A stretch of 46,556 bases of DNA from Clostridia bacterium (GCA_022796725.1 JAAWJE010000078.1:1-46556); one strand, 5' to 3'; shown: positions 16,786-25,415, numbered from the stretch's first letter. Translations and numbers: made by a program. Notes: generated by a model from the letters alone, not told the origin.

Positions 16786-19434
16786 ATGGGAGATAAACAT
16801 AAGTTAAATGACAAATTTAGTCCGAAAGATTTTGAAGACAAACTATATGAGAATTGGGAAAAAAATGGATATTTTAGAGCTACAATAGATAAAAATAAAG
16901 AGCCATATTGTATAATGATGCCACCACCAAATGTAACTGGAAAACTGCACATGGGTCATGCTTTAGATGGAACAATACAAGATATTTTAATAAGATATAA
17001 AAGAATGAAGGGATATGATGTATTATGGCTTCCTGGAACAGATCATGCTTCTATATCAACAGAAATGAAAGTAGTTCAAAAATTAAAAGATGAAGGAAAA
17101 ACAAAATATGAACTAGGAAGAGAAAAATTTTTAGAAGAGGCTTGGGATTGGACACATAAATATGGAGGAATTATTCAAGAGCAACAAAGAAAACTTGGAT
17201 GTTCTTGTGATTGGGAAAGAAATAGATTTACATTAGATGAAGGAATGTCAGATGCAGTTCTTGAGCAGTTTGTTAAACTTTATGAAAAAGGATTGATATA
17301 TAAAGGAAAGAGAATGGTTAACTGGTGCACAAGTTGTAATACTTCAATATCAGATGCTGAAGTTGAATATAAAGAAGAACCATCTCATTTATGGCATATT
17401 AAATATAAGATTACTGGTGAAGAAAATAAATATATAGTAGTTGCAACAACAAGACCAGAAACAATGTTAGGAGATACTGCTGTTGCTGTTCATCCAGATG
17501 ATGAAAGATATAAAGATTTAGTTGGAAAAACGTGTATTTTACCAATAATGAATAAGGAAATTCCAATAATTGCAGACGAATTTGTAGAAAAAGAATTTGG
17601 AACAGGCTGTGTAAAATTAACACCTGCACATGATATTAATGATTATGAGGCAGGACTAAGACATAATTTAGAAGTTATATCTGTTTTTGATGAAGATTTT
17701 AAAATGGGTGATTTAGTTCCAGAATATAAAGGAATGGAACTTCTAGATGCAAGATTAAAAATAGTAGAAAAACTAAAAGAAATAGGAGCTTTAGTAAAGA
17801 CAGAAGAATATACTCATAATGTTGCAAAGTGTGAAAGATGTAAAAATACAATAGAACCTAAAATATCTACGCAATGGTTTGTAAAAATGAAAGACTTAGC
17901 AAAAAGAGCAGCAGATGCAGTTAGAAATGATGAAACTAAATTTGTTCCTAAAAGATATGAAAAGCAATATTTTCACTGGTTAGATAATATAAGAGACTGG
18001 TGTATTTCAAGACAGTTATGGTGGGGACATAGAATTCCAGCATATTATTGTAAAGATTGTAATCATATAAATGTGTCAAAAGTAAAACCAGAAAAATGTG
18101 ATAAATGTGGAAGTGAAAATTTAATTCAAGATGAAGATACTCTAGATACATGGTTTAGTTCTGCATTATGGCCATTTTCAACACTAGGATGGCCAAACAC
18201 AGAAAATGAAGATTATAAAAGATATTATCCAGGCAATGTACTAGTTACTGGATTTGATATAATTACATTCTGGGTATCAAGAATGATGACACAAGGTTTA
18301 GAATTTACAAATGAGGTACCATTTAAAGATGTATTAATACATGGAATTATTCGTGATAGTCAAGGAAGAAAAATGTCAAAGACACTTGGAAATGGTGTTG
18401 ACCCATTAGATGTTATTGAACAATATGGTGCAGATAGTTTAAGATTTTCAGTACTTTCTGGTACTACAATGGGAAATGATATAAGATATATGCCAGAAAA
18501 GCTAGAACAAGCATCTAATTTCTGTAATAAATTATGGAATGCTTCTAAATTTGTACTAATGAACTTAGAAGATAGTAAAGACTTAGATAATATTGATGTA
18601 AAAGATTTAAAAATTGAAGATAAATGGATTATTAGTAAACTTACAAAACTAACTAAAGAAGTAGAAAATAATATAGATAATTATGATTTAGGAATAGCAA
18701 TAGATAAAATTTATTCATTTATTTGGAATGAATTCTGTGATTGGTATATAGAAATAGTAAAATCAAGACTATATGATAAGGAAAATACATCAAGACATAG
18801 TGCACAATATACTCTAAATAAAGTATTAAAAAGTGCATTAAAACTATTACATCCATTTATGCCATTTATAACAGAAGAAATATATACAAAACTTTATGAT
18901 GTAGATGAAAGTATAATGATATCAAATTTTTCGGATTGTTCAGATAAAGATATATTTGAAGAAGAAGAAAATTTAGTTGAGATATTAAAAAATATTATTA
19001 CAGAGATTAGAAATATAAGAGCAACAATGAATACACATCCTAGTAAAAAAGCAAATTTAATATTTGTAAGTCAAAAATATAGAAAAGAAATTAAAGATTC
19101 TGAAGGATTCTTATTAAAATTAGGATATGGAAATTCTTTAGAAATAAGAGATAAAAAAGAAAATATATCTGACAATGTTATTTCAATATTAAATAATGGT
19201 ATTGAGTTATATATTCCATCAGAAGATTTAATAGATATAAAAGAAGAAATAGAAAGATTAGAAACAGAAAAGAAGAAATTAGAAGCAGAAGTTTTAAGAG
19301 GAGAAAAAATGCTTTCAAATGAAGGTTTTATTTCAAAAGCTCCAGAAGAAAAAATAAATCAGGAAAAAACAAAACTTTCAAATTATAAAGAAAAGTTATC
19401 TTCTGTAATAGAAAGACTAGAAAAATTAAAATAA
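16786..19434 (+). CDS. valS: Valyl-tRNA synthetase
   Basis: Charges tRNA-Val with valine. The class I signature HMGH (in GKLHMGHAL) and KMSK (in GRKMSKTLGN) are intact. The CP1 editing domain (TTRPETMLGDTAVAVHP) lies between them, and the protein ends in the coiled-coil tRNA-binding arm of ValRS (residues about 820-882, rich in Glu and Lys). A zinc-binding-like pair of CxxC motifs (CKDCNHINVSKVKPEKCDKC) is also present. I start at ATG 16786, preceded by AAGGAGG with a 5-base spacer, giving 882 aa; the track start is a TTG inside the T-box terminator. Regulated by the T-box, followed by a strong terminator. Confidence 0.97.
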   Translation: MGDKHKLNDKFSPKDFEDKLYENWEKNGYFRATIDKNKEPYCIMMPPPNVTGKLHMGHALDGTIQDILIRYKRMKGYDVLWLPGTDHASISTEMKVVQKLKDEGKTKYELGREKFLEEAWDWTHKYGGIIQEQQRKLGCSCDWERNRFTLDEGMSDAVLEQFVKLYEKGLIYKGKRMVNWCTSCNTSISDAEVEYKEEPSHLWHIKYKITGEENKYIVVATTRPETMLGDTAVAVHPDDERYKDLVGKTCILPIMNKEIPIIADEFVEKEFGTGCVKLTPAHDINDYEAGLRHNLEVISVFDEDFKMGDLVPEYKGMELLDARLKIVEKLKEIGALVKTEEYTHNVAKCERCKNTIEPKISTQWFVKMKDLAKRAADAVRNDETKFVPKRYEKQYFHWLDNIRDWCISRQLWWGHRIPAYYCKDCNHINVSKVKPEKCDKCGSENLIQDEDTLDTWFSSALWPFSTLGWPNTENEDYKRYYPGNVLVTGFDIITFWVSRMMTQGLEFTNEVPFKDVLIHGIIRDSQGRKMSKTLGNGVDPLDVIEQYGADSLRFSVLSGTTMGNDIRYMPEKLEQASNFCNKLWNASKFVLMNLEDSKDLDNIDVKDLKIEDKWIISKLTKLTKEVENNIDNYDLGIAIDKIYSFIWNEFCDWYIEIVKSRLYDKENTSRHSAQYTLNKVLKSALKLLHPFMPFITEEIYTKLYDVDESIMISNFSDCSDKDIFEEEENLVEILKNIITEIRNIRATMNTHPSKKANLIFVSQKYRKEIKDSEGFLLKLGYGNSLEIRDKKENISDNVISILNNGIELYIPSEDLIDIKEEIERLETEKKKLEAEVLRGEKMLSNEGFISKAPEEKINQEKTKLSNYKEKLSSVIERLEKLK

Positions 19435-19453
19435 ATATATAAAATTAGAAAAT

Positions 19454-19510
19454 AAAGAGTATTTATTTGTAAGTTAATTTAAGTTTACTTTAATAAATAC
19501 TCTTTTTTTA
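19454..19510 (+). terminator. Intrinsic terminator after valS
   Basis: AAAGAGTATTTATT pairs with AATAAATACTCTTT, followed by a long T run. Confidence 0.85.
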
Positions 19511-19524
19511 TTTTTATAAAAAAG

Positions 19525-19552
19525 TTGTCGAAAACTTCTATTATTTCGACAA
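19525..19552 (+). promoter_or_regulatory. Two inverted Spo0A boxes upstream of spoIIAA
   Basis: TTGTCGAAA (19525-19533) and, on the other strand, the same sequence as TTTCGACAA (19544-19552). Both contain TGTCGAA, the core Spo0A-binding consensus. They sit just upstream of the sigma-H-like promoter, the arrangement known for Spo0A-activated spoIIA operons. They also form a small hairpin if transcribed. Confidence 0.75.
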
Positions 19553-19572
19553 AACTTCTAATTTTTCATCGA

Positions 19573-19597
19573 AGGAAAATAGCTTGTACACTAGAAT
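19573..19597 (+). promoter_or_regulatory. Sigma-H-like promoter of the spoIIA operon
   Basis: AGGAAAAT and GAAT (in TAGAATAAT) start 21 bases apart, matching the AGGAWWT / GAAT elements of sigma-H promoters. It fits the known control of spoIIA by sigma-H plus Spo0A~P. The start codon follows 48 bases downstream. Confidence 0.65.
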
Positions 19598-19644
19598 AAT
19601 AAATATATAAATATAATAATTTCTAATTTAAAAGGGGGAAAGAT

Positions 19645-19959
19645 ATGAATGTAAATTTTGAAGAAAAGGACAAGCTTTTAATATTAGAAATAAATGAAGA
19701 GATAGATCATCATATAGCAGAAAAATTAAGGAGGGATGCTGATTATGAAATTCAAAGACGAAGTCCTAAAAGAATTGTACTTGATTTTAATAGTGTTAGC
19801 TTCATGGATAGTGCCGGAATCGGAATGGTAATTGGAAGATATAAAACAGCTACAATGATAGGAGCAAAAATGGAAATGATAAATGTAAAAGAAAATATAA
19901 AAAAGATTTTTGAAATGACAGGAGTTTTAAAGATTATTCCTATTACTAATAATATATAA
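19645..19959 (+). CDS. spoIIAA: Anti-sigma F factor antagonist SpoIIAA
   Basis: A 104-aa STAS-domain protein, first gene of the sigma-F operon. Unphosphorylated SpoIIAA binds SpoIIAB and frees sigma-F in the forespore. The phosphorylation site is in the conserved [13 protein letters not shown], Ser56 here (Ser58 in Bacillus subtilis). Length and sequence are typical. SD AAAGGGGG. The stop is 13 bases before the SpoIIAB start. Confidence 0.95.
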   Translation: MNVNFEEKDKLLILEINEEIDHHIAEKLRRDADYEIQRRSPKRIVLDFNSVSFMDSAGIGMVIGRYKTATMIGAKMEMINVKENIKKIFEMTGVLKIIPITNNI

Positions 19960-19972
19960 GGAGGATATTTAC

Positions 19973-20434
19973 TTGAAAAGAACTTATGAAAATGAAATGA
20001 GATTAGAATTCTTAAGTAAATCATCAAATGAAGCTTTTGCTAGAATTACCGTAGCTGCTTTTGTATCCCAATTAGATCCTACTATAGAAGAATTATCTGA
20101 CATAAAAACAGCGGTATCTGAAATTGTTACAAATTGTATTATTCACGCTTATGATTCTCCAGACGAAATAATAAAAATAATTGCTAAAATTCAAGATAAT
20201 GCAGTAATAATAGAAATTTCAGATACAGGAAAAGGAATAGAAGATATAGAACTTGCTAAAAAGCCACTATATACATCTAAAGCAGAACTTGAAAGGTCAG
20301 GAATGGGATTTACTATTGTAGAGAATTTTATGGATGAACTTAAAGTAGAGTCAATATTAGAATTAGGAACAAAGGTTACTATGAAAAAGGTAATTAGAAG
20401 TGAAAAGCAGGTGGAAGAAGAAAATAATACATAA
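19973..20434 (+). CDS. spoIIAB: Anti-sigma F factor / serine kinase SpoIIAB
   Basis: Binds and inhibits sigma-F and inactivates SpoIIAA by phosphorylation. The 153-aa protein has the GHKL ATPase boxes in order: N box [13 protein letters not shown]1 box DTGKGI, and G2 box [15 protein letters not shown]. The start is TTG 19973, supported by AAGGAGG eight bases upstream and by alignment of ENEMRLEF with the Bacillus N-terminus. Part of the tight spoIIAA-spoIIAB-sigF operon. Confidence 0.95.
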   Translation: MKRTYENEMRLEFLSKSSNEAFARITVAAFVSQLDPTIEELSDIKTAVSEIVTNCIIHAYDSPDEIIKIIAKIQDNAVIIEISDTGKGIEDIELAKKPLYTSKAELERSGMGFTIVENFMDELKVESILELGTKVTMKKVIRSEKQVEEENNT

Positions 20435-20460
20435 ATAATTTAATACTAAGGAGAAAGCTA

Positions 20461-21165
20461 GTGGAAGATATTGTAGAAAATTGCAATAATAATGAAATTG
20501 AAACACTAGTATCAGAAAATACAGGATTAATTTGGAGTATTGTAAATAGATTTAAAAATAGGGGCTATGAAGTAGAAGATTTATACCAAATAGGAGCAAT
20601 TGGATTAATTAAAGCTATTAAAAAGTTTGACGAGTCTTATGGTGTCAAACTTTCTACTTATGCAGTTCCATATATTATAGGAGAAATAAAAATTTTTTTA
20701 AGAGATGACGGAATAGTAAAAGTTAGTAGAAGTTTAAAAGAACTAAATTATAAAATAAAAATGTTAGAAAATAAATATGAAAGTGAAAATAAAAAGATAA
20801 CAATAGAAGAAATGGAAAAAGAATTAAAAGTACAAAGAGAAGATATAATCCTAGCACAAAATTTATCAAATAATGTTGAATCAATTAATGAGGCTAGTTT
20901 TGAAAATGGTGATAATGAAAAAGAAGAAAGAATATTAATTAATAAAAATGATAATCAAGAAAAAGATATAATAGAAAAGATAATGTTAAAAGATGCTTTA
21001 AAAAATCTAGAAGAAAGAGAAAGAGAAATTATAATATTGAGGTATTTTAAAGAAAATACTCAATCAGAAGTAGCAAAAAAATATGGAATGAGTCAAGTAC
21101 AAATATCAAGAATAGAAAGAAAGATATTAGAAAAAATGAGAAAAGATATAAAGGAGATAATTTAA
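20461..21165 (+). CDS. sigF: Forespore RNA polymerase sigma factor SigF
   Basis: The first compartment-specific sigma factor in sporulation. The 234-aa protein has sigma region 2 (DLYQIGAIGLIKAIKKFD, then GEIKIFLRDDG), region 3, and a region 4 helix-turn-helix (QSEVAKKYGMSQVQISRIERK). GTG start at 20461 after AAGGAGAAAG. A charged insert (about residues 150-170, rich in Glu and Lys) is longer than in Bacillus. The stop codon is one base from the spoIID ATG, so the sigma-F operon runs into spoIID. Confidence 0.95.
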   Translation: MEDIVENCNNNEIETLVSENTGLIWSIVNRFKNRGYEVEDLYQIGAIGLIKAIKKFDESYGVKLSTYAVPYIIGEIKIFLRDDGIVKVSRSLKELNYKIKMLENKYESENKKITIEEMEKELKVQREDIILAQNLSNNVESINEASFENGDNEKEERILINKNDNQEKDIIEKIMLKDALKNLEEREREIIILRYFKENTQSEVAKKYGMSQVQISRIERKILEKMRKDIKEII

Positions 21166-21166
21166 C

Positions 21167-22189
21167 ATGAAAAAACTAGTAATCTATATAATTTTTATAA
21201 TATTATTATTCTTTTTAATTCCTATGATATTTACTACAAGATTTAATAATACTAAAGAAACTATTTCTGAAAGTTACGAAAATAAAAATGTATTAGAAGA
21301 AATAGTAAATAATGTACATAAAGATGAGAATAAATATAACTATAAAAAATATAAAACAATAAAATTATTACATACTGATACTGGAAAAATTGAAAAGGTT
21401 AATTTAGATGAATATATATGTAATGTTGTTTCAGCAGAAATGCCTGTTTCTTATGAAATTGAAGCATTAAAAGCACAAGCTGTTGTTGCAAGAACATATA
21501 CTTTATATAAAATTAAAAGTAAAAAGCATAAAAATGCAGATATATGTGATGACTTTGGATGTTGTCAAGCATGGATATCTAAAAAAGATAGGTATAAAAG
21601 ATGGAAAAATGATAAAGATAAAAAATGGGACAAAATAAAAAAAGCGGTGTATGATACAAAAGGAAAAGTAATTACATATAAAGGAAAAGTAATAAATGCT
21701 TTTTTTCATTCTAATAGTGGAGGTGCAACAGAAAAACCACTTTACGTATGGGGAGGAGAAGGATACCCATATCTTCAAAGTGTAGAGACTATTGGAGAGG
21801 ATAATTATGAAGAATACTTGTCAGAAGTGATTATTAGTAAAAGTAATTTTGTAAAAAAAATGAAAAGTAAATACAAAAAATTTAAAATAAATTGGAAGGA
21901 GAAAGATTGCATAAAAATTAATTCTTATACAGAAGGAAAAAGAGTAAAAAATATAAAAATAGGAAATAAGACATTAACAGGAGTAGAAGTAAGAAGTATA
22001 TTTTCACTTAAATCAGCTAAATTTAATGTGCAAATTGGGAAAAATAATATTAAATTTAAAGTTACTGGATATGGTCATGGAGTTGGAATGAGTCAAACAG
22101 GAAGTAATACTCTTGCAAAATCAGGAAAGAACTATGTAGATATAATTAAACATTATTATAAGGATGTTAAAGTAGAGGATGCAAATTAG
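21167..22189 (+). CDS. spoIID: Stage II sporulation protein D (lytic transglycosylase)
   Basis: A 340-aa membrane-anchored murein hydrolase of the DMP engulfment machine; it cleaves glycan strands next to the septum. An N-terminal helix (about 4-22) is followed by the SpoIID domain: EYICNVVSAEMP with the probable catalytic Glu91, LKAQAVVARTYTLY, the NSNSGGATEKP block, and the terminal GYGHGVGMSQTGSNTLAKSG. Known spoIID genes are sigma-E-dependent and often separate; here it starts one base after sigF, so some forespore or predivisional read-through is likely. No clear SD other than AAGGAG within the sigF end. Confidence 0.93.
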   Translation: MKKLVIYIIFIILLFFLIPMIFTTRFNNTKETISESYENKNVLEEIVNNVHKDENKYNYKKYKTIKLLHTDTGKIEKVNLDEYICNVVSAEMPVSYEIEALKAQAVVARTYTLYKIKSKKHKNADICDDFGCCQAWISKKDRYKRWKNDKDKKWDKIKKAVYDTKGKVITYKGKVINAFFHSNSGGATEKPLYVWGGEGYPYLQSVETIGEDNYEEYLSEVIISKSNFVKKMKSKYKKFKINWKEKDCIKINSYTEGKRVKNIKIGNKTLTGVEVRSIFSLKSAKFNVQIGKNNIKFKVTGYGHGVGMSQTGSNTLAKSGKNYVDIIKHYYKDVKVEDAN

Positions 22190-22262
22190 TAAAAAATTGA
22201 ATATTTAATAAAAAAGTGCAAATACTGTAAATAGAATTACAATATATAAGGAGGAATTAAAA

Positions 22263-23024
22263 TTGAGCGGTAAAAGATATTATATAGAAGATGAAAATAA
22301 ACTAAAAAAGGTAGCTTATATTTCAGGTATAGTATTGTTAGTATCTACAATTGTTTTAGTGTTTGTACTTTCATTATATCAAAATAAGGCAGAAGCTGAC
22401 AAAAGAATAGCAGCTCAAAAGATGAATAATATAGAAACAGAAGTGATAGAAAGTACTACATCAACAGAAGATAAATCAATAAACGAAGTAAATGAAATAG
22501 TACAAGAAAATATAAATAACACTGTATCTACATCAAGTAACACTACCATAGAGAAAAATGTAACTAAAGATAAAAAAACAAAAAAAGAGACAAAAAAGAA
22601 AGAAGTAAAAAAGGAATTAAAGTTTGCTGTACCACTAAAAGGTGATATTATTAAAGATTATGCAGATACTAATTTAGTATATTCAGAAACTTTAAAGGAA
22701 TGGACAACACATTATGGAATAGACATAAAAGCTGATAATGGAAGTGCTGTTTCAGCATCTGAGGCAGGAACAATAAAATCAATAAAAAATGACCCAAGAT
22801 ATGGGCTTACTGTTACTATAAAGCATGATTCAGGATTTGAAACTGTATATTCAAATCTTTTATCAGCAGAATTTGTATCTGAGGGAGATTCAGTAAAAAA
22901 AGGACAAACCATAGGAACAGTAGGAAGTAGTGCTGCTTTTGAAATAACAGATGAACCACATCTACATTTTGAAATGATATCAAATGGAAATAATGTAAAT
23001 CCAACAACATATTGGAAAGATTAA
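22263..23024 (+). CDS. spoIIQ: SpoIIQ-type M23 peptidase, sporulation
   Basis: A 253-aa forespore membrane protein that forms the channel/zipper with SpoIIIAH during engulfment. It has a cytoplasmic N-terminus, one helix (about 18-38), a Ser/Thr/Lys-rich linker (about 60-118) and a LytM/M23 domain. The zinc-site residues appear complete: His150-x3-Asp154 (THYGID) and His233-x-His235 (PHLHFEM), as in clostridial SpoIIQ and unlike the degenerate Bacillus protein. TTG start at 22263 supported by AAGGAGG with an 8-base spacer. The gene directly follows spoIID, as in many Clostridia, but the usual spoIIID is not the next gene here. Confidence 0.87.
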   Translation: MSGKRYYIEDENKLKKVAYISGIVLLVSTIVLVFVLSLYQNKAEADKRIAAQKMNNIETEVIESTTSTEDKSINEVNEIVQENINNTVSTSSNTTIEKNVTKDKKTKKETKKKEVKKELKFAVPLKGDIIKDYADTNLVYSETLKEWTTHYGIDIKADNGSAVSASEAGTIKSIKNDPRYGLTVTIKHDSGFETVYSNLLSAEFVSEGDSVKKGQTIGTVGSSAAFEITDEPHLHFEMISNGNNVNPTTYWKD

Positions 23025-23028
23025 ATAA

Positions 23029-23073
23029 AAATATCTTAAGTAAATTATCAAATATTTACTTAAGATATTTTTT
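23029..23073 (+). terminator. Perfect 17-bp terminator after spoIIQ
   Basis: AAATATCTTAAGTAAAT pairs exactly with ATTTACTTAAGATATTT, followed by T; probably bidirectional, as it abuts the convergent PAP2 gene. Confidence 0.9.
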
Positions 23074-23683
23074 ATTTTCCTAAAGCTTTTTTAATTTTTT
23101 TTCTTTCTTTTTCTTCTGGAGAAAGTTTTTTATTTTTTTGAATATTAGAAAAATCAACTTCTCCAAATTTTAAGTATATAAATTTTATAAATAAAAATAA
23201 TAAAATTAATCCGAGTATAAATGCAACAATAACATCACTTGAATAATTAACTCCTAAATAGATTCTGCTTAGTCCAATAAGTATTAAAAGAGATGAAATC
23301 AATAAAGATAAAATATTTTTAAGTTTTTTGTTTTTAATATTTTTTCTTAGCAAATATATGATAAATCCATATAAACAAGTTGAGATTACTACATGAGTAC
23401 TAGGAAAGCTATATCCAGAATTGAATGATATTTTTATAATTTCACTTGGTCTTGGTCTTTTTATAATATTTTTAATTATATTACTTGAAATATCAGATGT
23501 TAAAGTTAAAAAGCAGAAATATAAAAACATTTTTTTATTTTTAAATAATAAAAATATACATAATAAAATTGTAATTATAACTAATGAAGATGAAAAACTA
23601 GTAATTATTCTCATAAACATAGTAAATGGAATATTATAGAGTTTACTGATAAAGTTATATATATACAAATCAAAAGGATTCAT
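23072..23683 (-). CDS. PAP2-family membrane protein lacking the catalytic histidine
   Basis: A 203-aa protein with about six membrane helices and a basic C-terminal tail (SPEEKERKKIKKALGK). The three phosphatidic-acid-phosphatase motifs are recognisable: K71-x6-R78-P79 (KNIIKRPRP), PSTH (His97) and SR-x5-x-x3-D (S139, R140, D150). The normally invariant His of motif 3, the nucleophile that carries the phosphate, is Asn146 (SRIYLGVNYSSD). PAP2 enzymes of bacteria dephosphorylate undecaprenyl pyrophosphate, PGP or phosphatidate; this one may be inactive or altered. SD AGGAGG, alone on the minus strand, convergent with spoIIQ. Confidence 0.85.
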   Translation of the reverse strand: MNPFDLYIYNFISKLYNIPFTMFMRIITSFSSSLVIITILLCIFLLFKNKKMFLYFCFLTLTSDISSNIIKNIIKRPRPSEIIKISFNSGYSFPSTHVVISTCLYGFIIYLLRKNIKNKKLKNILSLLISSLLILIGLSRIYLGVNYSSDVIVAFILGLILLFLFIKFIYLKFGEVDFSNIQKNKKLSPEEKERKKIKKALGK

Positions 23684-23781
23684 TAGAACCTCCTATAAAA
23701 TAAATATAAAAAAGTATATTATAATATAGAGAAAAATTCAACTAATAATAAGTATATTAAAGTTATTTTCTAACTTTTTCG

Positions 23782-23810
23782 TTGAATAATGTCTAAAATC
23801 ATGTTATCAT
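23782..23810 (+). promoter_or_regulatory. Promoter of the first HNH gene
   Basis: TTGAAT, 17-base spacer, TATCAT. The paralogous second gene has a promoter of the same form (TTGAAC-17-TAGGAT). Confidence 0.55.
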
Positions 23811-23848
23811 AGAATTACAAAGGATTACATAAAGAAGGGGGCTTTGAT

Positions 23849-24505
23849 ATGTATATTAAATTGCCAGATAACTTTTCATATATAGTTAAAGGACGGCGGT
23901 ATGCAGTTGTAGAAAATGATACTCTTTACATATTTGCAATAGGAAATATTTCATGGGAAAAGATGGTTTATGAAATGTCTTATGAAATTCATGGGAGTAA
24001 TACTTGTAAATATTGTGGAAGAAAAAACTGTAAAGATATGACACTTGACCATAAATTTGCTATAAGCCAAGGTGGAGTTTCTATACCAGATAATCTTGTA
24101 CCAGTATGTCAAAAATGCAATATTAGAAAGTCGTACATGAATTATGAACAGTACAAAAAGTATCTTTCTAAATCTCAAAATCAGAGAGAGGTATATAAGG
24201 AAGGCATAGACAAGGAAATTGAACAAATAAGATATGAGAAAGGATTCAATTTACCTAAAAACTGGATTACAATGATGGATATTTCAGAGATAATATCAAG
24301 AGATGCAACAGAAGGATATAAGACCTTAAAAAAATATAAAAAGGTACAGCGATTTATTAAGGCGTATGGAAATGCTCCAAGACCAATTATCATATCAAAA
24401 AATAATTTTCTCTTGCAAGGCAATTCATTGTATTTAGCCGAGAAAGACAGTGGGTTTAAGTATGTTCCTACTGTAAAGTGTGAAAATGTAATTGTGGATA
24501 GCTAA
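23849..24505 (+). CDS. HNH endonuclease with ParB-like C-terminal element, copy 1
   Basis: A 218-aa protein. The middle is a zinc-binding HNH nuclease: Cys53-x2-Cys56 (CKYC), Asp67-His68 (LDHK), GG, Asn82 (NLVPVC) and Cys87-x2-Cys90. The N-terminal 45 residues form a small conserved domain ending ISWEK. The C-terminus (about 180-215) reads RPIIISKNNFLLQGNSLYLAE and then YVPTV, which resembles the DGHHRYLA...VPV core of ParB/sulfiredoxin-like domains, although the acidic-His pair is QGN here. The SD AAGGGGG is unusual for this genome but shared with copy 2. Own promoter and terminator. Composition is somewhat richer in G+C than the neighbours. Probable mobile cargo; target unknown. Confidence 0.8.
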   Translation: MYIKLPDNFSYIVKGRRYAVVENDTLYIFAIGNISWEKMVYEMSYEIHGSNTCKYCGRKNCKDMTLDHKFAISQGGVSIPDNLVPVCQKCNIRKSYMNYEQYKKYLSKSQNQREVYKEGIDKEIEQIRYEKGFNLPKNWITMMDISEIISRDATEGYKTLKKYKKVQRFIKAYGNAPRPIIISKNNFLLQGNSLYLAEKDSGFKYVPTVKCENVIVDS

Positions 24506-24513
24506 GTTTCTTT

Positions 24514-24545
24514 AAGCAGAGTTTCTTTGGGAACTCTGCTTTTCT
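24514..24545 (+). terminator. Intrinsic terminator after HNH copy 1
   Basis: AAGCAGAGTT pairs with AACTCTGCTT, followed by TTCT. Confidence 0.8.
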
Positions 24546-24573
24546 ATGCCTAAAAAATTAATATATAAATTTA

Positions 24574-24602
24574 TTGAACAATAAATAAAAACGTGATAGG
24601 AT
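24574..24602 (+). promoter_or_regulatory. Promoter of the second HNH gene
   Basis: TTGAAC, 17-base spacer, TAGGAT, in the same position relative to the gene as in copy 1. Confidence 0.5.
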
Positions 24603-24639
24603 ATAAACAAACAAATCTGAAAGAAAGGGGGCAAAAGAT

Positions 24640-25302
24640 ATGCGTATAGAATTGCCCAAAAAGGACTTCTGGTATACAGGAAAAGATAGCCGGACTTATG
24701 CTAATGTGAAAAATGGTATTCTTTATATAGTTGGAATAGAAGATATTTCATGGGAAAAAATCGCCATGGATATAACTTATTCGATATATGGCAAACAAAT
24801 ATGTCAATACTGTTTAAGAAGAGCCGAAAGAATATCGATTGACCATAAATATGCCAGAAATTGCGGAGGGGTAACAATACCAAATAATCTTATACCTGCA
24901 TGTAGAAGGTGTAATGGCACAAAAAATGAACTTAATTATGATCAATTCAAAAACTTGCGCACAATGAAAGATAAGAAAATAAGAGAGAGTTATAGAAGAA
25001 ACATCATAATTAAAAACGAAAGAATAAGATGCGAAAAAGGTTTTGAATTGCATCGAAAATGGATAATAGATAAAATAGACATTTCGGAAGTTATTGTAAT
25101 GGATAATATAAGTCGGAATGAAAATAAAAAGTATTTAAAATCCATAAAGTTCATTAAAGAATATCGAAATGTACCAAATCCATTAGTAATATCGAAAAAT
25201 AATATTCTTTTAGAAGGACATTCACTGTATTTGGCTGAGCTTGACAGTAAGTTAGAAAAAGTACCAGTGCTAAGACTTGAAAATGTAATTGTAGTTGATT
25301 GA
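24640..25302 (+). CDS. HNH endonuclease with ParB-like C-terminal element, copy 2
   Basis: A 220-aa diverged paralogue of the preceding gene, colinear over its whole length: N-terminal domain ending ISWEK, HNH core with Cys55/Cys58 (CQYC), Asp68-His69 (IDHK), Asn83 (NLIPAC), Cys88/Cys91, a basic middle (KIRESYRRN) and the C-terminal NPLVISKNNILLEGHSLYLAE ... KVPVL. Here the ParB-like element keeps the EGH form closest to the family's DGH. SD AAAGGGGG. Own promoter and terminator, so the two copies look like an old duplication of a complete transcription unit, with separate roles since. Confidence 0.8.
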   Translation: MRIELPKKDFWYTGKDSRTYANVKNGILYIVGIEDISWEKIAMDITYSIYGKQICQYCLRRAERISIDHKYARNCGGVTIPNNLIPACRRCNGTKNELNYDQFKNLRTMKDKKIRESYRRNIIIKNERIRCEKGFELHRKWIIDKIDISEVIVMDNISRNENKKYLKSIKFIKEYRNVPNPLVISKNNILLEGHSLYLAELDSKLEKVPVLRLENVIVVD

Positions 25303-25311
25303 CTTTCTTTA

Positions 25312-25347
25312 GAAGGGCTCCTGTGGGAGCCCTATTTTTCTTTTTTG
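25312..25347 (+). terminator. Intrinsic terminator after HNH copy 2
   Basis: GGGCTCC-TGTG-GGAGCCC followed by TATTTTTCTTTTTT; one of the most GC-rich stems in the window. Confidence 0.9.
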
Positions 25348-25415
25348 TATATAAAATTGAAAAAATAATTGAATTAAAGTATAATTATATAAATTTAGTA
25401 TAGGTAGGATTTAAA

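Noticed and set aside
19525-19552. The GTCGAAA...TTTCGAC pair as the valS terminator
   Set aside because: A stronger terminator lies just upstream (19454-19510), this pair lacks a T run, and both arms match the Spo0A box.
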